A stretch of 64,000 bases of DNA from Dicaeum eximium (GCA_013396995.1 VWZP01005668.1:1504806-1568805), one strand, 5' to 3'; positions 1-14,200 are shown, counted from the stretch's first letter. Notes: generated by a model from the letters alone, not told the origin. A program made the numbers and translations.

Positions 1-2576
1 AACCACACATTTGGACTGACTCCCTTTTCTCTCTTCATCATTCAAGTAGGCTTCTCAGCTGTGTATGTGGGGGCAGCTGCATTTACCTCTAATGAAATTA
101 TGGCAGCAGAGAATTTGGCTTTGTTTCATTAACTTCACTTGTTTTTTGGAGCTTTTATGTCTCATTCCCTGAAGCAACAGGATAGATATCTATTCAAGAT
201 ATTTGTGAATTCAGAATATTTTGTATTTCCTGCCTCAAGTAAGGAAGGTATCTAAATCTCTCTCTTTTCCTAGTGTACACATGTACACACAATATTCTGT
301 TCCTTTATGTACATGTGTAAATATAAACACAAGGCACAAAAGGTCACTGTGAGACCCCTGACTTAAGAAATAGACCAAATAAATATTTAAATCCAGTCAT
401 AATGAAAAGATGTGTTTTAAATGTAGTAAATGTGAAAACCAAAAATATTAGAAACCTTAACCCTCTGATCCACCTAATTTTATTGAAAAAGTGTTTGCTC
501 CAGCACATTTTTATAGTGCTTTCTCTTGTTCAATAATGAATGCCTTAAGCACAGAAACTTTTTTCTGAGCTTTTATTTCAGGAGGAAGAATTATTTTCTA
601 ACTGTGAGCCTTTGTTTTCTATTTTGTAACTCCTTGTAACTGTGAATTATACTTTTGTGCACCATACTAATCCTATCCAGTTTGAGCACAGAGTACTCAC
701 ACAGAAACTGTTGCTGTCTTGCTTTACAATATATTTTTTTTACCTTGATGGCCATGCTTGGTTTGTTTGTTTGCTTGTTCATGATTTCTTAATGTTCCTT
801 CATAACCTAGTCTCTTTAGTCTCTTGAATACTTGCAGTGTTCCGAACTTGTGCCCGTTGTCCTTCACATTACTAATACTGAAAAACTTGGAAAGAAAGTT
901 CATTATTCCATGGATGAACTCAGGGTGGTAAAGGGCTGTTCTGTGATGAGGTTCTTCCAGGTAGCATTCAAAGTGATGCTAAATACAAGTCAGAGCATTT
1001 TTAATTTATTTCTTGCAGGTGCATGCGCTGCCATTGTTCTAATGGTAATTTAATGTGTGCAAATCCAGACTGACTCCCTTGAAGCTGGTGAATATGCATC
1101 ACCTTCCTAATTGTGTATTAAGGGATTAGACTTGAAATGGTAGAGGTTCAGTGAGCCAAGTCCATAGGCTCACCCACATATCAGCAGTGAAACAGAACTG
1201 GTGAAGTAATGGAGCCAAGACTTTGGACAACTCTATTTACATGCTTATGTGGATGCTGTTTCCTGAAACTTGTCATTTTGTTGTTGACTCACCAGCTGCA
1301 CAAATGCAAAGGGCTGCACTCTCAACTTTTTAATTTATTCAGGCACAAGTCTATTCTTGTCTTCTAAAGGACACACATGCAGTAGAGCAGCAGCATGAAT
1401 TAGAGAGTGCGTTTTTCCAGAGGTTTTCCAACTACTTCGTCCTAGATTTTGCCAGGCAGCTTGTCTGGAGATGGAAATCTCAAGTTCTACCTATGAAAGG
1501 AAATGATACCTGAAGGTCACTCAGACAATTTCCTTGTTGCTACCTGAGAGAGGATTGTCCTGTCAGGTGCTGGGGGAGGCCCATGTGGAGTTGGATGGCT
1601 GGTAAGAGCAGGTGGTGATGCCTCATGAGGCTCCTTATCTTGGGAATTTGTCTCCCCACTTCCCCCTGCAGCACTGAGGTGTCAGAGCAGTCTGCTGCTC
1701 ACAGAGAGATCCAGACATAATGCAGCAATACTGGAACAGAAGCTTCATGATGTAGGAGCTAGACCTGTTGGTGTGTCTATGCACATCTATGTGACTCTAT
1801 GTGCATCTGTGTGACTGATATAGTCAGTATTTTACTGGTGCTGGAATATTGCAATGTAAGCAGATTTCACCAGATTTGTTCACAGAAAGTCTGGCTGCCA
1901 GTGCTAAACCCTTTCTTTGTACAATTTTCAAGTGAATAGGTGGATCTCTTCTGCTGAAGGCTTCATTTGAAAGCAGGACTTTAATATAAACTTGTGCTCT
2001 GAACAGCCTCACTCTTAACCAAGAAGGATGTTTAAGTCTGAAGTTCTGTGTGAGCCTCAGGCTTGGTGCAGCATTGTTTTCTCAGACAATTGTCACCAGA
2101 GCCAGCAGTCCTTATTACACAACTTTGCAGTCTGCTGCCTCCTCGGCCCTCTCTCAGCATCAAGACATACTCTGCAGAAAGCAGCCTCAGCATGCCCTGT
2201 AAGGAGATGAAAATGTGGTTCAGCAGTGGAGTCTTCACTGCTGTTGAGCAATAGCCATGTAAAATCATCTCCTTATGCTGTTGTTTACTGTGTAACAGAA
2301 ATTGAGGAATTTCAGTTCAAGAAGAAAAAGTTTAACTGACCCAGTTTCTTGGGATGGAGCATAAAAGGAGTGTAGAGAAACAAGTGCTTAGGGGGCATGA
2401 GTGGGCTTTTGTTAAAGAACGACAGAAAACAAGACTCACCATGATGCCTTGGAAAAGCTTGTCATTTGTAAGATACTATTTTTACAGCAATTGTGTCTGT
2501 ACAAAATAGGACCCAGGTAAATATTACAAACAAAATAAGTTAGACTTGTATGGGTTGGGTGATTTGTTGGTTTACT

Positions 2577-2730
2577 CTTTTTTTGTTTGTTTTGGCTTTG
2601 GTTTTTTGGTTTTTTGGGTTTTTTTTTTTTTTTTTTTTTTGGGGGGGGGGGGGGACGTAGGTTTTTTTTTTTTTGTGTGGGGGGGGGGGGGGGGGAGGCG
2701 TGTTTGTTTTTTGGGGTTTTTTTTCAGGTG
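2577..2730. repeat. T-run / G-run homopolymer block
   Basis: A T-rich stretch holds a run of 22 T (2619-2640) directly abutting 14 G (2641-2654), then 13 T (2662-2674) and 17 G (2679-2695), with shorter GGG and GGGG tracts at 2616-2618 and 2713-2716. The G tracts satisfy the usual G-quadruplex pattern on the + strand. Run lengths in such a block are often wrong in assemblies. Reading frames through it (Phe/Gly on one strand, Lys/Pro on the other) are low complexity and not genes. Confidence 0.9.
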
Positions 2731-3579
2731 CATAAGATACCTGAAGGCAGTTTTAACTTGCCAAGACTTCAAAGGATTGTAATATATGATATATGCAAAG
2801 TAAGAAGAATTTCTTGTTTGTTCTCTTGCTTTCTTTATGGATAAATGTCTGTGTGCCAGGCAGCAGACAGACTTAAAGTGCAGAACTATTTAGGTATGCA
2901 AGAGGGAATGGTGTTCAATTAATGGTGTTTAAATAATTTGATGCTACTGTTCTTTAAGTAGAGTAAATGAATGTAATGAATGTACGCAGTACCTTTTGAG
3001 CCAATTAGCTTTATCACTTCCTTGAAGGTATGAAAAAATTTGAAGGCAACATCAGAAAAAATATGAAATAAAATGCAAAATGCTTGTATTTTCACTGGGA
3101 TCATTAGAATTTCTCCCTGGAATTTAAAGCATTTTTTTTTTTTGCCTACTTGAAGAGGTTTTTCATAAAAGCCAAAAACCTGGATGAGAATGTTGTGCAA
3201 TATTAACCACTTCAGGAGGCTGTGTAGGAGAGCCATTGAGTAAACTACAGAAATAGCATCAAAATCTCTAAGTCTGGTTGGAAAATAAGACTCTACTATC
3301 ACTTCTCCATGTGTATTAGGTATCAGAACTGAAAATCAGAGAAAGCAGTCCTTCCAATCTTCAGTTGCATTTTATGTCATTTTCTCTGCTGCTCATCTGT
3401 TACTTTACACGGTTAAATGCAGAGTTTTGTGTAGTAATGCTGCAGCAACTCTAGCGGTCGTTCTTCCTGAGCCTGGTTTGATGCTGTGCTTCTCCCCTTT
3501 CTGGCTCACCGTGTGTGACAGGGAGTTGGGTTTCCCTGGGGTGAGCGTGTGGGTAATTCTGGCCATCCCTGCCCAGCTC

Positions 3580-3805
3580 CCATCTCCATGCGAGCAGCAC
3601 GGCTTCCAGCGGCTGCCTCAGCCGGGCAGGATTCCCGGGGCTGCTGCCCGTGCCAGGGCCGAGCTCTCCTGACGTTCTGCCCGGATGGCAGAGCTGCCCT
3701 GCGAGCCGGTCCCGGGCCGCGGCCGGGGCCTGCGCTCGGCGGGGAGCGGAGCGGCCTTGCCCGGCGGAGATGCCGCTGCCAGCGGGCAGCTGGGTCCCAG
3801 CCGTG
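3580..3805. promoter_or_regulatory. Short CpG island (candidate alternative promoter)
   Basis: About 25 CpG dinucleotides fall in roughly 220 bp, with G+C visibly far above the AT-rich flanks, including CCGCGG, CCCGGG and several GCGG (GC-box-like) cores. No TATA box is obvious. Vertebrate CpG islands of this kind usually mark promoters or first exons, so an alternative SEMA3C first exon or a non-coding transcript start is plausible. A donor-like GGGTGAGC lies just upstream at about 3539-3546, but no donor is clear on the downstream side. A GC-rich repeat fragment is the main alternative. Overlapping reading frames on both strands are by-products of the base composition. Confidence 0.45.
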
Positions 3806-4039
3806 TATTTTTGGAAGTCTCTGAACTTTACAGTTAAAGATGTGCCAGAAGTATTTAGGAGAGGTTCAGGAGACATGGAGCACTTCAGTGCTTGCTTACT
3901 GACCGTCTGCCCTGACTGTGTTAGTAAAACTCAGTTTGACAGTCCTCAACTCAATTTGAGAGGATAAAGCTTTCAGCTGCAGGTTGGTTTGTTTCAGTTT
4001 CCTCAAGGGCTGCGATATGCTCTGTAGAAACTCAGCATT

Positions 4040-4057
4040 AAAAAAAAAAAAAAAAAA
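4040..4057. repeat. Poly-A tract (18 A)
   Basis: An uninterrupted run of 18 A is followed by TTAAAATATG. It could be the tail of an old retroposed fragment, but nothing upstream is recognisable as one. Confidence 0.8.
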
Positions 4058-7000
4058 TTAAAATATGTTTTCAGGTTCCTAATAAAGAAAAGCTTTTATG
4101 AATATAATTATTCCGGGAATTGATCGTGGAATAATGTGGGCTGAGCAAGCTTTAGCACCACCAGTGCTGGTGCTGCAGTGGCAGGCTCTGATCAGCAGCA
4201 GAGGGAGATGGAGGTTGGAGAAGAGTGGGGAGTGATGGCTGGAGGAAAACAGATGTGGACTCTGCTTCAGAATGAGCAGACCAGGCAAGAAAGTACTGAG
4301 CTGAATTAAAGTGGGGAAGAACTATTTTATTTTGTTTCTGTCCCCTAGAAAAGAAGTAATGAAAAGCTTTGGTTATTCTGTCATGGAGTCTAATTCAGTT
4401 AAACTCAGTGGGCCTTTACCAGCTTCCATGGAAGGAAGAGCTGTAAAATCATGTTAAAAATGAATAAAAATTTCCTGTTGTGTCAAGTGTTCCACCTTTT
4501 CTTTCTGTAATGCTCCTAAGTATTTCCCACGAGGGACTCATTGGCTTGTCAGGGGATTTAGCATTCATGTAGCAGTCCAGAAACATGATTGTCTCGTGAT
4601 TTGTTATTACAGCAGCATTTTGAAGAGATCTGTGGGGAGGGCAGGGTTTTGAGGAGCAGCACAGTGCCTGTTGTCTTCTCACAACGGGGTTTTGCCTTCC
4701 CTCTGTGACCACCCACCCTCCTCCTTTGCACATTTAGCACCTGTGAAGGGCTTAGGGTGTGCTGCTCTTCTACTGTGCCTCTTCCTGCTCTGTACTTCTT
4801 TAATAAGTGCCTCAGCTGGAATATATTTGGAATATTTAACTTTGCCACTTAATATAAGTTGTAAGTCCAGACCAAAAAGTGTCAATAAATACAACTTTTT
4901 TATACTACTTAATATAGAAATTTAGTGCACTAAGTACTGATCTAATTCATGTGTGGAGGTATTTTGTGTGGGGAAAAGACAGAATCTCATTTGAAAAATG
5001 TTTTCCACTATATTCTGCCGTTGTAGCTATTTTGGGATAGACACAGCCCAGACTTTTGGTGTGAGCTAAACCAGCTTTCTTTGTGTTCTAACACAAAGCC
5101 CATTAAGCATTTCACAGGAAGACTCTTGTAGATTGCAGGGCTGTCCAGCTGTTTGGCCAGGCTCTGTACAACAGGTGTTTGGTATGATCTCAGTTACATA
5201 TGTACCAATAGTCTCTGGTGCTGCCTTTCAGTGCTTTGTTTTACCTCAAAATCTAATTATCACATTCAACTGGATGCTACTATTGATTGTAAGTCCAGTG
5301 ATCATGAATGCCTGTCCATAATCCACACAGTGGAAGACCTAATTCTGAAGCTCATTTGGTTTTAAAAAAAGAGGCGGTTACTAAGACCGAATTATTATTC
5401 TTATTTTAAGAATTAAAATTGATAATTTAAAAAATTGCAAAGACTAACACCTACTTTTTTTCCATGTTTTTACTTCTAGCCATCAACATGTTTTACCCAG
5501 CAGGTCTAACAAACAGCCATATGCTCTCTAGTCTCAAGGGAACTAGTTCCAGCTTGAAAATCAATATGTCACTACCAGGCTGTGGTAATAGATGCTTACA
5601 GCAGCAAGTTTATACAAGCTAATGGTACTCTGTGCAACAGCAGCTCATTTAGATTAAAGGGTTGCCTAGTCTCATTCAAATGTTTGGGGCAGCAAAAGAT
5701 GAATGTTTGTAAAAGCTGATCAAAATGGTAATTTGTCCACTGATGAGCAGCCTGTCTATAGTTGCTACACTGGAGGTCCTACCAAGGAATACAATGTACA
5801 CTAGTCCATAAGGTTATTTCTGCACGATGTTTGCATATTTGTAAAGATTGTCACTACCCTATCAGTTGGAATGAAACAATATAGTTTAAATTGTTTGGGT
5901 TTTTTTTCATGCATGAACATCAACCTCTCTGGATTTGGATAAGCTGGGAGAAATCTGCAGAAAACCAAAATTGTAAATATGTTTGTGAAATGCAGATAGA
6001 TTTTTACAAAATGGCCTAGAAATCATCAAGGCCTGGATTTAATGTATATTTTGAAAAGAGAAAGGCCTAAAATTAGGGGTTTTATAAAAGAATCCTGCCT
6101 TAATTTTTTTTTTGGTGATTTGTTTTGGAGAGCAATGGTGGCAGGTCACGTGGATCAAAGTTTGCTGGAGCAGCTGTGTTTTATGTTGTGTGCCATTGCA
6201 AAGCCATTCACAGTGCTGTTAGTGACATCCTGCTTGCTTCCACAGAAGGGTTGTTTACACCACTGCTGCTGATATGTTCTACCTCGGGTCTTCAGAGCGG
6301 TAAAAATACCCTTCCAGTGCAGAGTATCACTGCATCTTTCAGAGCAATTGCAGGCAGTCTTCAGTGCCAAATACAGAGCAAACTGCAGACAGGTACATTG
6401 TTGTAGATGTGTACAAGTTCCATTTTCATTGCTGTAACAGAATGAAATGAGACTGAGCATTATTCTCTTGCTTGAGATGACCACAGCGCGGTTTTTCACC
6501 TAAAATATGTATTTGAGTTATCAAAGACAGGAGCAGGGTTTTGGCTAGAAAATACAAGTTCATCAAGTCAGCCAAGACTTCTGTCCTCTCATTATGAATG
6601 GTGACCAGCAAGATACCCAGAATTCCAGGCTTTATCATGTAGTACATAGCCCATTTTGTGAAACCTACTTCTCATTTCCATCAATACCTTTTCAAGATAA
6701 GTTGGCTCTCTGGATTTGCTTCCATCTAATACAGGAAGTCTTGAGGCAGTCCTTTCCACTCCTTTTCTATTACTTAGGATAAAATCACTTTGTCTGAATA
6801 ATTCACATCCACAACATTGCTTGAGTTCAGCTCTAGAACTGAGTGAAATTTTGTGCTGGGGAAAGGAAAGTAATTCCTAATTTTGTCTGTTTAATTTTTA
6901 CATGCATGGTTTGTGGGGGCTTATTTAAAAAGGGTTGCAACACATAAGGCTGCATATATCTTAATCTCATGTTCAGACATGGTGCTCCTAGCTTAAATAA

Positions 7001-10000
7001 GCAGTTAAAAAGAGCTATTTAACAACCCTTTGTAACTTGTGGGAGCAAGAGCTTTTCTTGTTGTGCCTTTAAAATCTAACTAAGCTGTGTTTTGGTCATG
7101 TAGGGTAACTCTTTCCATTTATTTATGTCAAACTCTTCCAAACTCTTCCAGCAGCTTGTTTTACATATATTTATAAGTGAAGTTTCATCGAAAGGACATG
7201 TGGCCTCTTGTTTGCTAATTTACAGGGTGCATCAAAGGACATTATAAATACACTGAAAATTTCCTCTAGCAAGAAACAAAACCACCAGATTATTTGTGCA
7301 CTATGCATGTTTATAGCCTACTTCAAAGATTTTAGTTACCTTAGCTCTGAGCTGTGGAATCTCTCTTGCAATGCATGAGGAGGTCAAGAACTCCTGCAGA
7401 CATACAGACATCAGCCTGGCAGACTGAACCCAATGCAACAATTCAGTGTACACGTTAGCCTGTTTCCTTTTGTCTGAACAGTGGTCTGAAGCCCTCAAAA
7501 ATACAGAGAAAACCTCACTTTTGGCATATTTTTAAAATCTGATTCACTGTCCCTTAAAGTCAGTGGAAAGGTTCCCATGACCTTGACAGAGCTGTGGGGT
7601 CTCTTTCCTCAGAGGGAGCCTGTCTGCGTTCTCCGATCGGATCCCAGCTCGGGTAAAAAGTGAAAAACTGACAAACTGCATTATCAGATATCAGAAAGCA
7701 TAAGAGCTTGTGAAATGTGAAGCCTTTCTATGTATTAGGTCAGCTGTTCACAGAGCTGCTCCCCCTCCACATCAGCCTGGAAATAGAACTGATGGGTGAG
7801 ACTCATCACAAAAGTCTTCCAAAAACCCAACCGTGTGAAGAAAACATTACTGAAGGATCAAGTCAATCACTAAAAGACTAGAAAATAGCCAGCCTAAATT
7901 CAACTCAGCTGCTTTGTGATCATGTATTGTGAAATTACCATTCCAGTTTTTTGTAGGCCTTTATCTTTAGAATTTATGAAGGCCTGAGATAGGATTCCTG
8001 GATCTCTGTCATAATTTGCAGAAGGTGCAAATCGAAAGAGAAACATTTCAACTCAGTGTTTCTGAGGATATTGGGTCTTCTCCTTGCCTGTTCTGCAGTC
8101 TTCATTGGCAGTTCTAGACCAGTCAATTAATCAGTGTTTTCAGATGGTCAGAAAGTGCTTTTAGCAGGGCTGAGATTTCTGTTTGATTGTGCAGTGCCAA
8201 ACACTTAAACTTTCCATTTTCCATCTATAAGTTACTAGACATGTTGTAGTAGTAATTTAGTTAAGATTTCTAAAGACACTCTGATGCTAATTTGAGCAGC
8301 ATTGAAAAACCCCACTACAATTAAGAATATTCTTTTCAGGAGAGGTCAGATGATTCCTAAAACTAAGGAGTGAGGATGAAAAAAAATAAAAATTTGCTTC
8401 AAGGTTATTCAATGCAATGAAGGAGCTAATTGGAGTACTAATGAAAAATGTGCTGATATAATTATAGAAACACGTTACAATTCATGGTATTATAATTCAC
8501 AGTAACATAGGGGTCAAATTAAATTTTATTCAGGCAGTTTGCATCTCCTGAGTGCTTAAATGTGCAGCATTAGTTTTCTTCCAAAGTAAAGCTGAATTAA
8601 TTAATAAAAAACTTTAAACAGTGTTTTGAAAGCATTCTGAGTGCTTCCTTCCCCTTCTGGTGAAATTCTATGCTCATGCTCATAAAAATTATAAACCATC
8701 TATGATTTTTGAGGTCATTCAGTCCTCTCCCACTGAAATGGCAGTGGCCCTTGTTGATGAAATCCAGAGGAGAAATCACTTTTTATCCATAGTGCAGCCT
8801 CCCTCCTGGTGTTACACGTTGTATTTGGTGGGTGTTCCCTCCATATCCTGCGTGACCTCATATTGGAAGGTAAGGTAAAAGGTATAAGATAATTTACTGT
8901 AAGCCTGGTTCTGAATTGTGCAAGTAATTCAAAGTTGTTTGATTTTTTTTTTTCTATCCTGCAGGTCTTGAACTGAGTAAGAAATTTAGGCGAAAAGTAC
9001 AATATATGCATATATTCTATAGCTGACTGAAAAGGAAGTAAATAAACATATTGTGGTTGCAAGTTTAACAGTTTAGTGCAGAGGAAGAGAGAAATACCAT
9101 TCTTAATTCAAGAAGAAGAAGTTAAAGGATATTTATCCAAGCTAGATAATTTCAAATGTGTGGCTGATTATCCTAGACAAATTTAAGGGAAGTGTAGGTT
9201 CCTCAGTTCCAAGGCTATGGCTGTAACAGCAAACACAACTTTCTAGGAGCTTTCCTGGGTACTGATGCCACGGGGCATGAAACAGCCCAGGTCTCCACTA
9301 AAAGTTACCTTTGCCTTCAAAAGAGGGAATCTGCATCCAAAGTTTTCGCTACTAATCATACATCCTGGAAATTTCCATCCTTAACCTGACCTCAGTATTT
9401 GGTTGGGAAAGTGCTGCAGAGCAAAGGCAGGTCCCTGTTCTTGCTGTTCAGCACTACAGACTGTGTCTTCAGTGTTACTCACATAACAGGGGCTTTCTCT
9501 GACTTGCTGAGTGCAGCATTAGTGAATCTTTCCAAACGCCCTTCAAGGGTGATAATGTCCAAGTGGGTCAAAGCATGGTGGATCAGCAAATATGAGGCTG
9601 CCCTTTGAAAAGAGGTAAACAGAGGGTTTCAAAATGTACAGATAAATCAATAATATGGGAACCAGAAAGCTTCCAAATTGACTAAAATTCTGTAGAAGTC
9701 AGTTTAAATGCATTGGAAGGATAGAGATGTGGATTGAATGAAACAAAGTAGATTTAAAAAGAATGAAGCAGATTTTAGTCTGATCCAAATTCCTTCTTTG
9801 GTAGAGTGCTGATTTATGGATGTGAGAAAGTGCATCTGTTACAACTTGACTTGACATTGTCCCATTTCAAATTCATTGAAGTAAACTATGGAATTAAGGT
9901 GTAGATTAATTTAATGTATCCTTAGAGAGTGGAAAATAATTTAAGAATACTCTTTTGCTGTCAAACTTGAAAGACTTCTCTAGTGTGATTACAAAGTGTC

Positions 10001-10384
10001 TGTCTGGAATCTATTTCTATTACACATTTTTCAGCAGCAGTTTGGCTGATGGAATAGAATTTCCACATTTGAACATGAGAGTAATCTGAGAGGAATTTCA
10101 AGATTTTTGGAGGATAAGGACAGAGCTCAAAATAATTTCACTTAATTAAAAAGTGGTCTGAAATCAATAAATTTTAAATTCAACAAGGAGAACTGCTAAG
10201 TCTGTGTATGCCATTAAGGAGAGAAAATTAAATGGTCAAATAAAAAAAAAAAAGGGAAGAAAATTATGCAGCAGCATCACAGAACTGGAGTTAGAACTGG
10301 ACTTGCAGACTAAGAAATGAACAGCATAAGTGTTTCAGATAAATGTATGGAAATGTCCATGTCAGGAACAGGAGGCAATTACTC

Positions 10385-10720
10385 TACTTCACACTGATGA
10401 GTGCAGTTTTGGTCACTGCATTTAGCAAAGATGCAGACAAAGCAAAGGGAGCCTGGAGGACAGCAGCAGGGCTGATAAGAGGTATAAAAGATAGGACCTG
10501 CAAGGAAAGCTTGAAATAACTGGGTTTGTTTAGTCTGGAAAGAAGAAGACTCATGGTGTGGGAGAAGGGAACTTGATAAGAGTTTTCAAAACCGATACAT
10601 CCACAGGGGTTATCAGTTGTTCCCCAGATCCATGGAGGACGAGACAGGAGCTACTGACTTAATTTGTAGTAGGGATTCAAAAGAAAATCTTCACTGGGCA
10701 GACTTAAACAGAAGTTGTAT
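10385..10720 (+). mobile_element. CR1-type LINE relic, 3' ORF2 region
   Basis: The stretch follows the conserved order of the CR1 reverse-transcriptase end as known from amniotes: a GTGCAGTTTTGG block, a GGAGCCTGGAGGA segment, AACTGGGTTTGTTTAGTCTGG followed by an AGAAG/ACTCA segment (counterpart of the CR1 phrase for Leu-Phe-Ser-Leu-Glu), and a diverged 'block of purines then TTCACTG' at about 10665-10695. It is in + orientation, heavily mutated, without an open frame and without a preserved 3' tail, so it is ancient and inactive. CR1 is the dominant LINE of birds and other sauropsids. Family assignment rests on remembered consensus, not a search, and the borders are approximate. Confidence 0.65.
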
Positions 10721-11143
10721 TGGAAGAATGGGAGTGATGGTTTGCAGAGAATTACACATTTGTCACAAAAAAACCACAGTGAACATGTCTATGTATATTG
10801 ATCCTTCTTCAGTTTAGCAGGATGGTATGATAACATTGTGATCCTTACCAGCTTGCTTCTGCATTTTGATTTGGTCCATTACTTTAGCTTTCATATCTAT
10901 GGTATAATAAATAAAACACAAAATTCCTGACTTTTCTGGAACATAAATTAGTCAAGTAATTTGCAGTAATCCACAATCTTTAATATTTTTTAAATGAAAA
11001 CTTATTTCTCCTGTACTTTTTAGGAGGAAAAGAAACACCAAAAGGTGTTTGGTGGTAATGAATTACGTATTTTCCATATATCAGCATTTAGTAACTTAAT
11101 GTTTGACATTACTGGTTTATTTCACACATTTCTGTATATTTCA

Positions 11144-11224
11144 TATATTCTATATATTTTCATAATAAAGTTATCTCATTTTCGTATATTCTATATATTT
11201 TCATAATAAAGTTATCTCATTTTC
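11144..11224. repeat. 41-bp tandem duplication
   Basis: Two essentially identical AT-rich copies with a period of 41 bp each contain TATATATTTTCATAATAAAG and end in CTCATTTTC. They look like a recent local duplication. Confidence 0.9.
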
Positions 11225-14200
11225 ATGGTCTTTCCATGACAGTATGCTATGACTTATAGACAGCTTATTAAAAAATGAAATGTCTAGAGGTCAGCATCCA
11301 CCCAAACTTACAAATAAACCCTTTCCTCCAAAATGGTAGTAGTGGTCCTACAGTACAGTCCAGTGGTCATACAGTACAGATTTCATTTTGCAAACGAAAA
11401 TGAGCTAATCTAAATGTATTGTCTGGGATCCATAAAATCACACAGTATTTTACCACCAGCTTCAGTGGAAATAAGACATATTTTTAGTAGGCTAAAGGTA
11501 GCTTCAAAATCCACTTTTCACTTGCCTTTGCAAAATTGCATATTTCCTGATTCAGCTCTGGGATGGCTGCCATCTCTGAGTGATGCCATCATTTGGGTTG
11601 TGGTACATAGTGTTACAAGCCTGGCATTTCCCACATCTTTCATTCATGTTTCCTCTTTCATAATTTTTAAGCTTTTTTTTTTTTTCTCCCATATCATACT
11701 TTGCTGAGTTGAGTCTCCTGTACTGAAGATGTCTATTAACATATCTGGAATCATTCTAGGGATGCCCCATGTTCCTGCCCTAACTTTGACTGGGTGAGAA
11801 ATTCAAACAGAATGGCATGGTCTGCTCAAAGAAAATACAGCTCAAGGTATTGGAATGAGCCATATATGCCAGAAATAAAAAATGTAAATCAAAATATATG
11901 ACTCCATTGTTACTGCATGTTTTGACATGGCAATTCTCTAGGTTTTGTGGGTTTTTTTACCTTGCTTTTGTGCATTAGAATGTTCTTTGTGATCTCAAGC
12001 GTGTGCTCACCTTTAGCTGCTGCTCGCTGCTTCTGGAGCACCTTTGGTCATCAATATTAAATGAACTTTAGTACTGAACTACCACAGATGCATTTGTGAA
12101 AGTGTGCCAGTCCACCTTCAGCCCTGGAAGTGAGGTATTGTGGCCTGGGAGCTCTCTGGGCACATTCAGCAAAGGCAGCAGACACCAGACACCTGAGGGA
12201 AAAGGAAGGGAGCAGAGGATGGGGAGGATGCAGCTACAGAGCTTTGGGGGTCAGTAAAAATGAAGTGACAAAGGGCAGGAGAGGAAGAGAGTGCAGCATA
12301 TAAAGGAAGAAATAGAAATTCTGCACCCTGGCTTCTCCTGAAGTTCATTAATTCCCATGGATTCTGTAATCCTTCCTAAAATGAGTAACATCATCAGATT
12401 TTGGATCCTAGCAGTATGTATTAGTATTCTGCAAATGAATAAACAAGTGGCCTCATTTTGCTACATAGTGAATATGGCCTCCTGTAAAGTTTAACATTTA
12501 TTAAGTGGATGGATCACATTGTCCATCTGGGAAGTGCAAGGAAAACTAGTTTAATTTTGTTATTCATCCCTTTTCACCCTTAACTGGGATTAATGCAATA
12601 GCTATTTAACTAGAACTGCAATCAGAAGACTGGTCTATTGTTTTTGTAGACTATATATGGCAAAAGGGATTTTTTGCCTTGATGTTCAAATAAACAAATC
12701 AGGAGCAATGAAATCCAGGAAAATAATAATTTTTTTTTACTCTAAAAGCTGTCGTGGCGTTTTGGTAGTATTTCAGAGCATTTCACTTTAAAAAAAAAAA
12801 GTCAGCAATAGTTATAGGTAGTTTTATTACACAACATTTTGTGAAACTATACTACACATTTGTATCAAACATATGAATGTACATCAAAAAAAATTAATTA
12901 TTTGGTTCAGTGAAGTTGTCTTGAAAGGCCACAGAAATGTAGCTGGTATTTACCAGCTGATTGCATTTGACTTCTTTGCACATGCAAATAGTGCCTAAGT
13001 GACCTCCCCTGCCAAGAGCTGAGCTAGCCTGCCTAGATCTGCCAGGATTTGAAGAGAAATACTATAATACTGCAAGAGGCATTAAGCCAACCTAAGTCAC
13101 ATATATACAGAACATATTTGTGTGAAAGTGTTACTACACCCATATGTTAAACTGAAAAATTACAAACTTTAAGGGCAAGATTGGTTTGAATTAGTGATAT
13201 CCACACAGGATGCAGAGGAGTGAATAAACTGAAGCTGATTTTGAAAGAATGGGCCAAGGTGAGCCACTATTCCTCACTGAGCAGCAGTAGAAAGGAAGGA
13301 CAGGAAGGATTTGAGAGCTTTGGGCTGAGGTCAGAACCTGATCTTTTGATGGTTTGTAGTTAGGGTTTGTTTGCTTTTTATCTGAGGTTCAACATGAGTG
13401 TGTTGCTTGGACTGAGCCGTCCCTGCTGCCACACCTGAGGTAAGCACAGCAAAACTGGAAGCTGGATGTGTTTATCATGTTGGATTGATGTGATTCACTA
13501 TGTTGATAACAAAAAAAGAAAGGGCACAGGGAACTAATAATAATTATCTGGCTTTAGCTAGTAGAGGTGTAAGGAAAATGCTGCATGTGGTTAAAAAATT
13601 AGTGAATTAAAATCAATGCTGGATCTGCAGAAAGGGGAGCTATCCCCAGTGTAAGCTCTAACTGCATTTTTTTGATCAATTACATTTGTGAAGGTCAGCC
13701 TTACCTCACATGCATGACAAACCCACTTGCCTGTTAGCATTTCTTATCAACTATTCCCACAAGGAAAGATGAATATTTGATATGTTGAATGTATGCAGTG
13801 TCTGCTTTCTGATGAGATTCCAGCTGTAAAATAATATTTCCATGATTAAAAATCAGGAAGCTAGGAGGAATGCCTTTATTAAACTGTTTGAAACAGAAGC
13901 TGTAGTTCTGATAACATTATGAGGGTCCAGGGTGCATCCCTGAAACTGAGAATTGAATGCACCTCTAAAAAGTACTGAAATGTGGGGAAGTTCTGAAGCC
14001 TTGCAATTATGAATGTAGGTCCCAGAGTGAAGTTACCCATTATGAGTAGACAGGAGAGTCTTTAATCCAGAGGGTTCTATATTGAGAGTGTTCAAGCTCT
14101 ATAAAGCACCATAATTTTTTTGGTATCTCAGTCCTCTGCTGTGCTCCAGAAAAACTCAAAGTTTTTGCATCAGTAGTTAAAGATTTATAGATTATGTCAG

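Noticed and set aside
2546..2844. Overlapping Phe/Gly and Lys/Pro-rich frames
   Set aside because: Translations of homopolymer runs.
4671..4925. Open frame with a strongly hydrophobic, signal-peptide-like stretch (LLLCLFLLCTSLISASAG), possible SEMA3C first coding exon
   Set aside because: It lacks the expected end (Phe-Asp then a lone G before a donor), shares no motif with SEMA3C, and the frame runs on to a stop. The hydrophobic run arises from a CT-rich segment.
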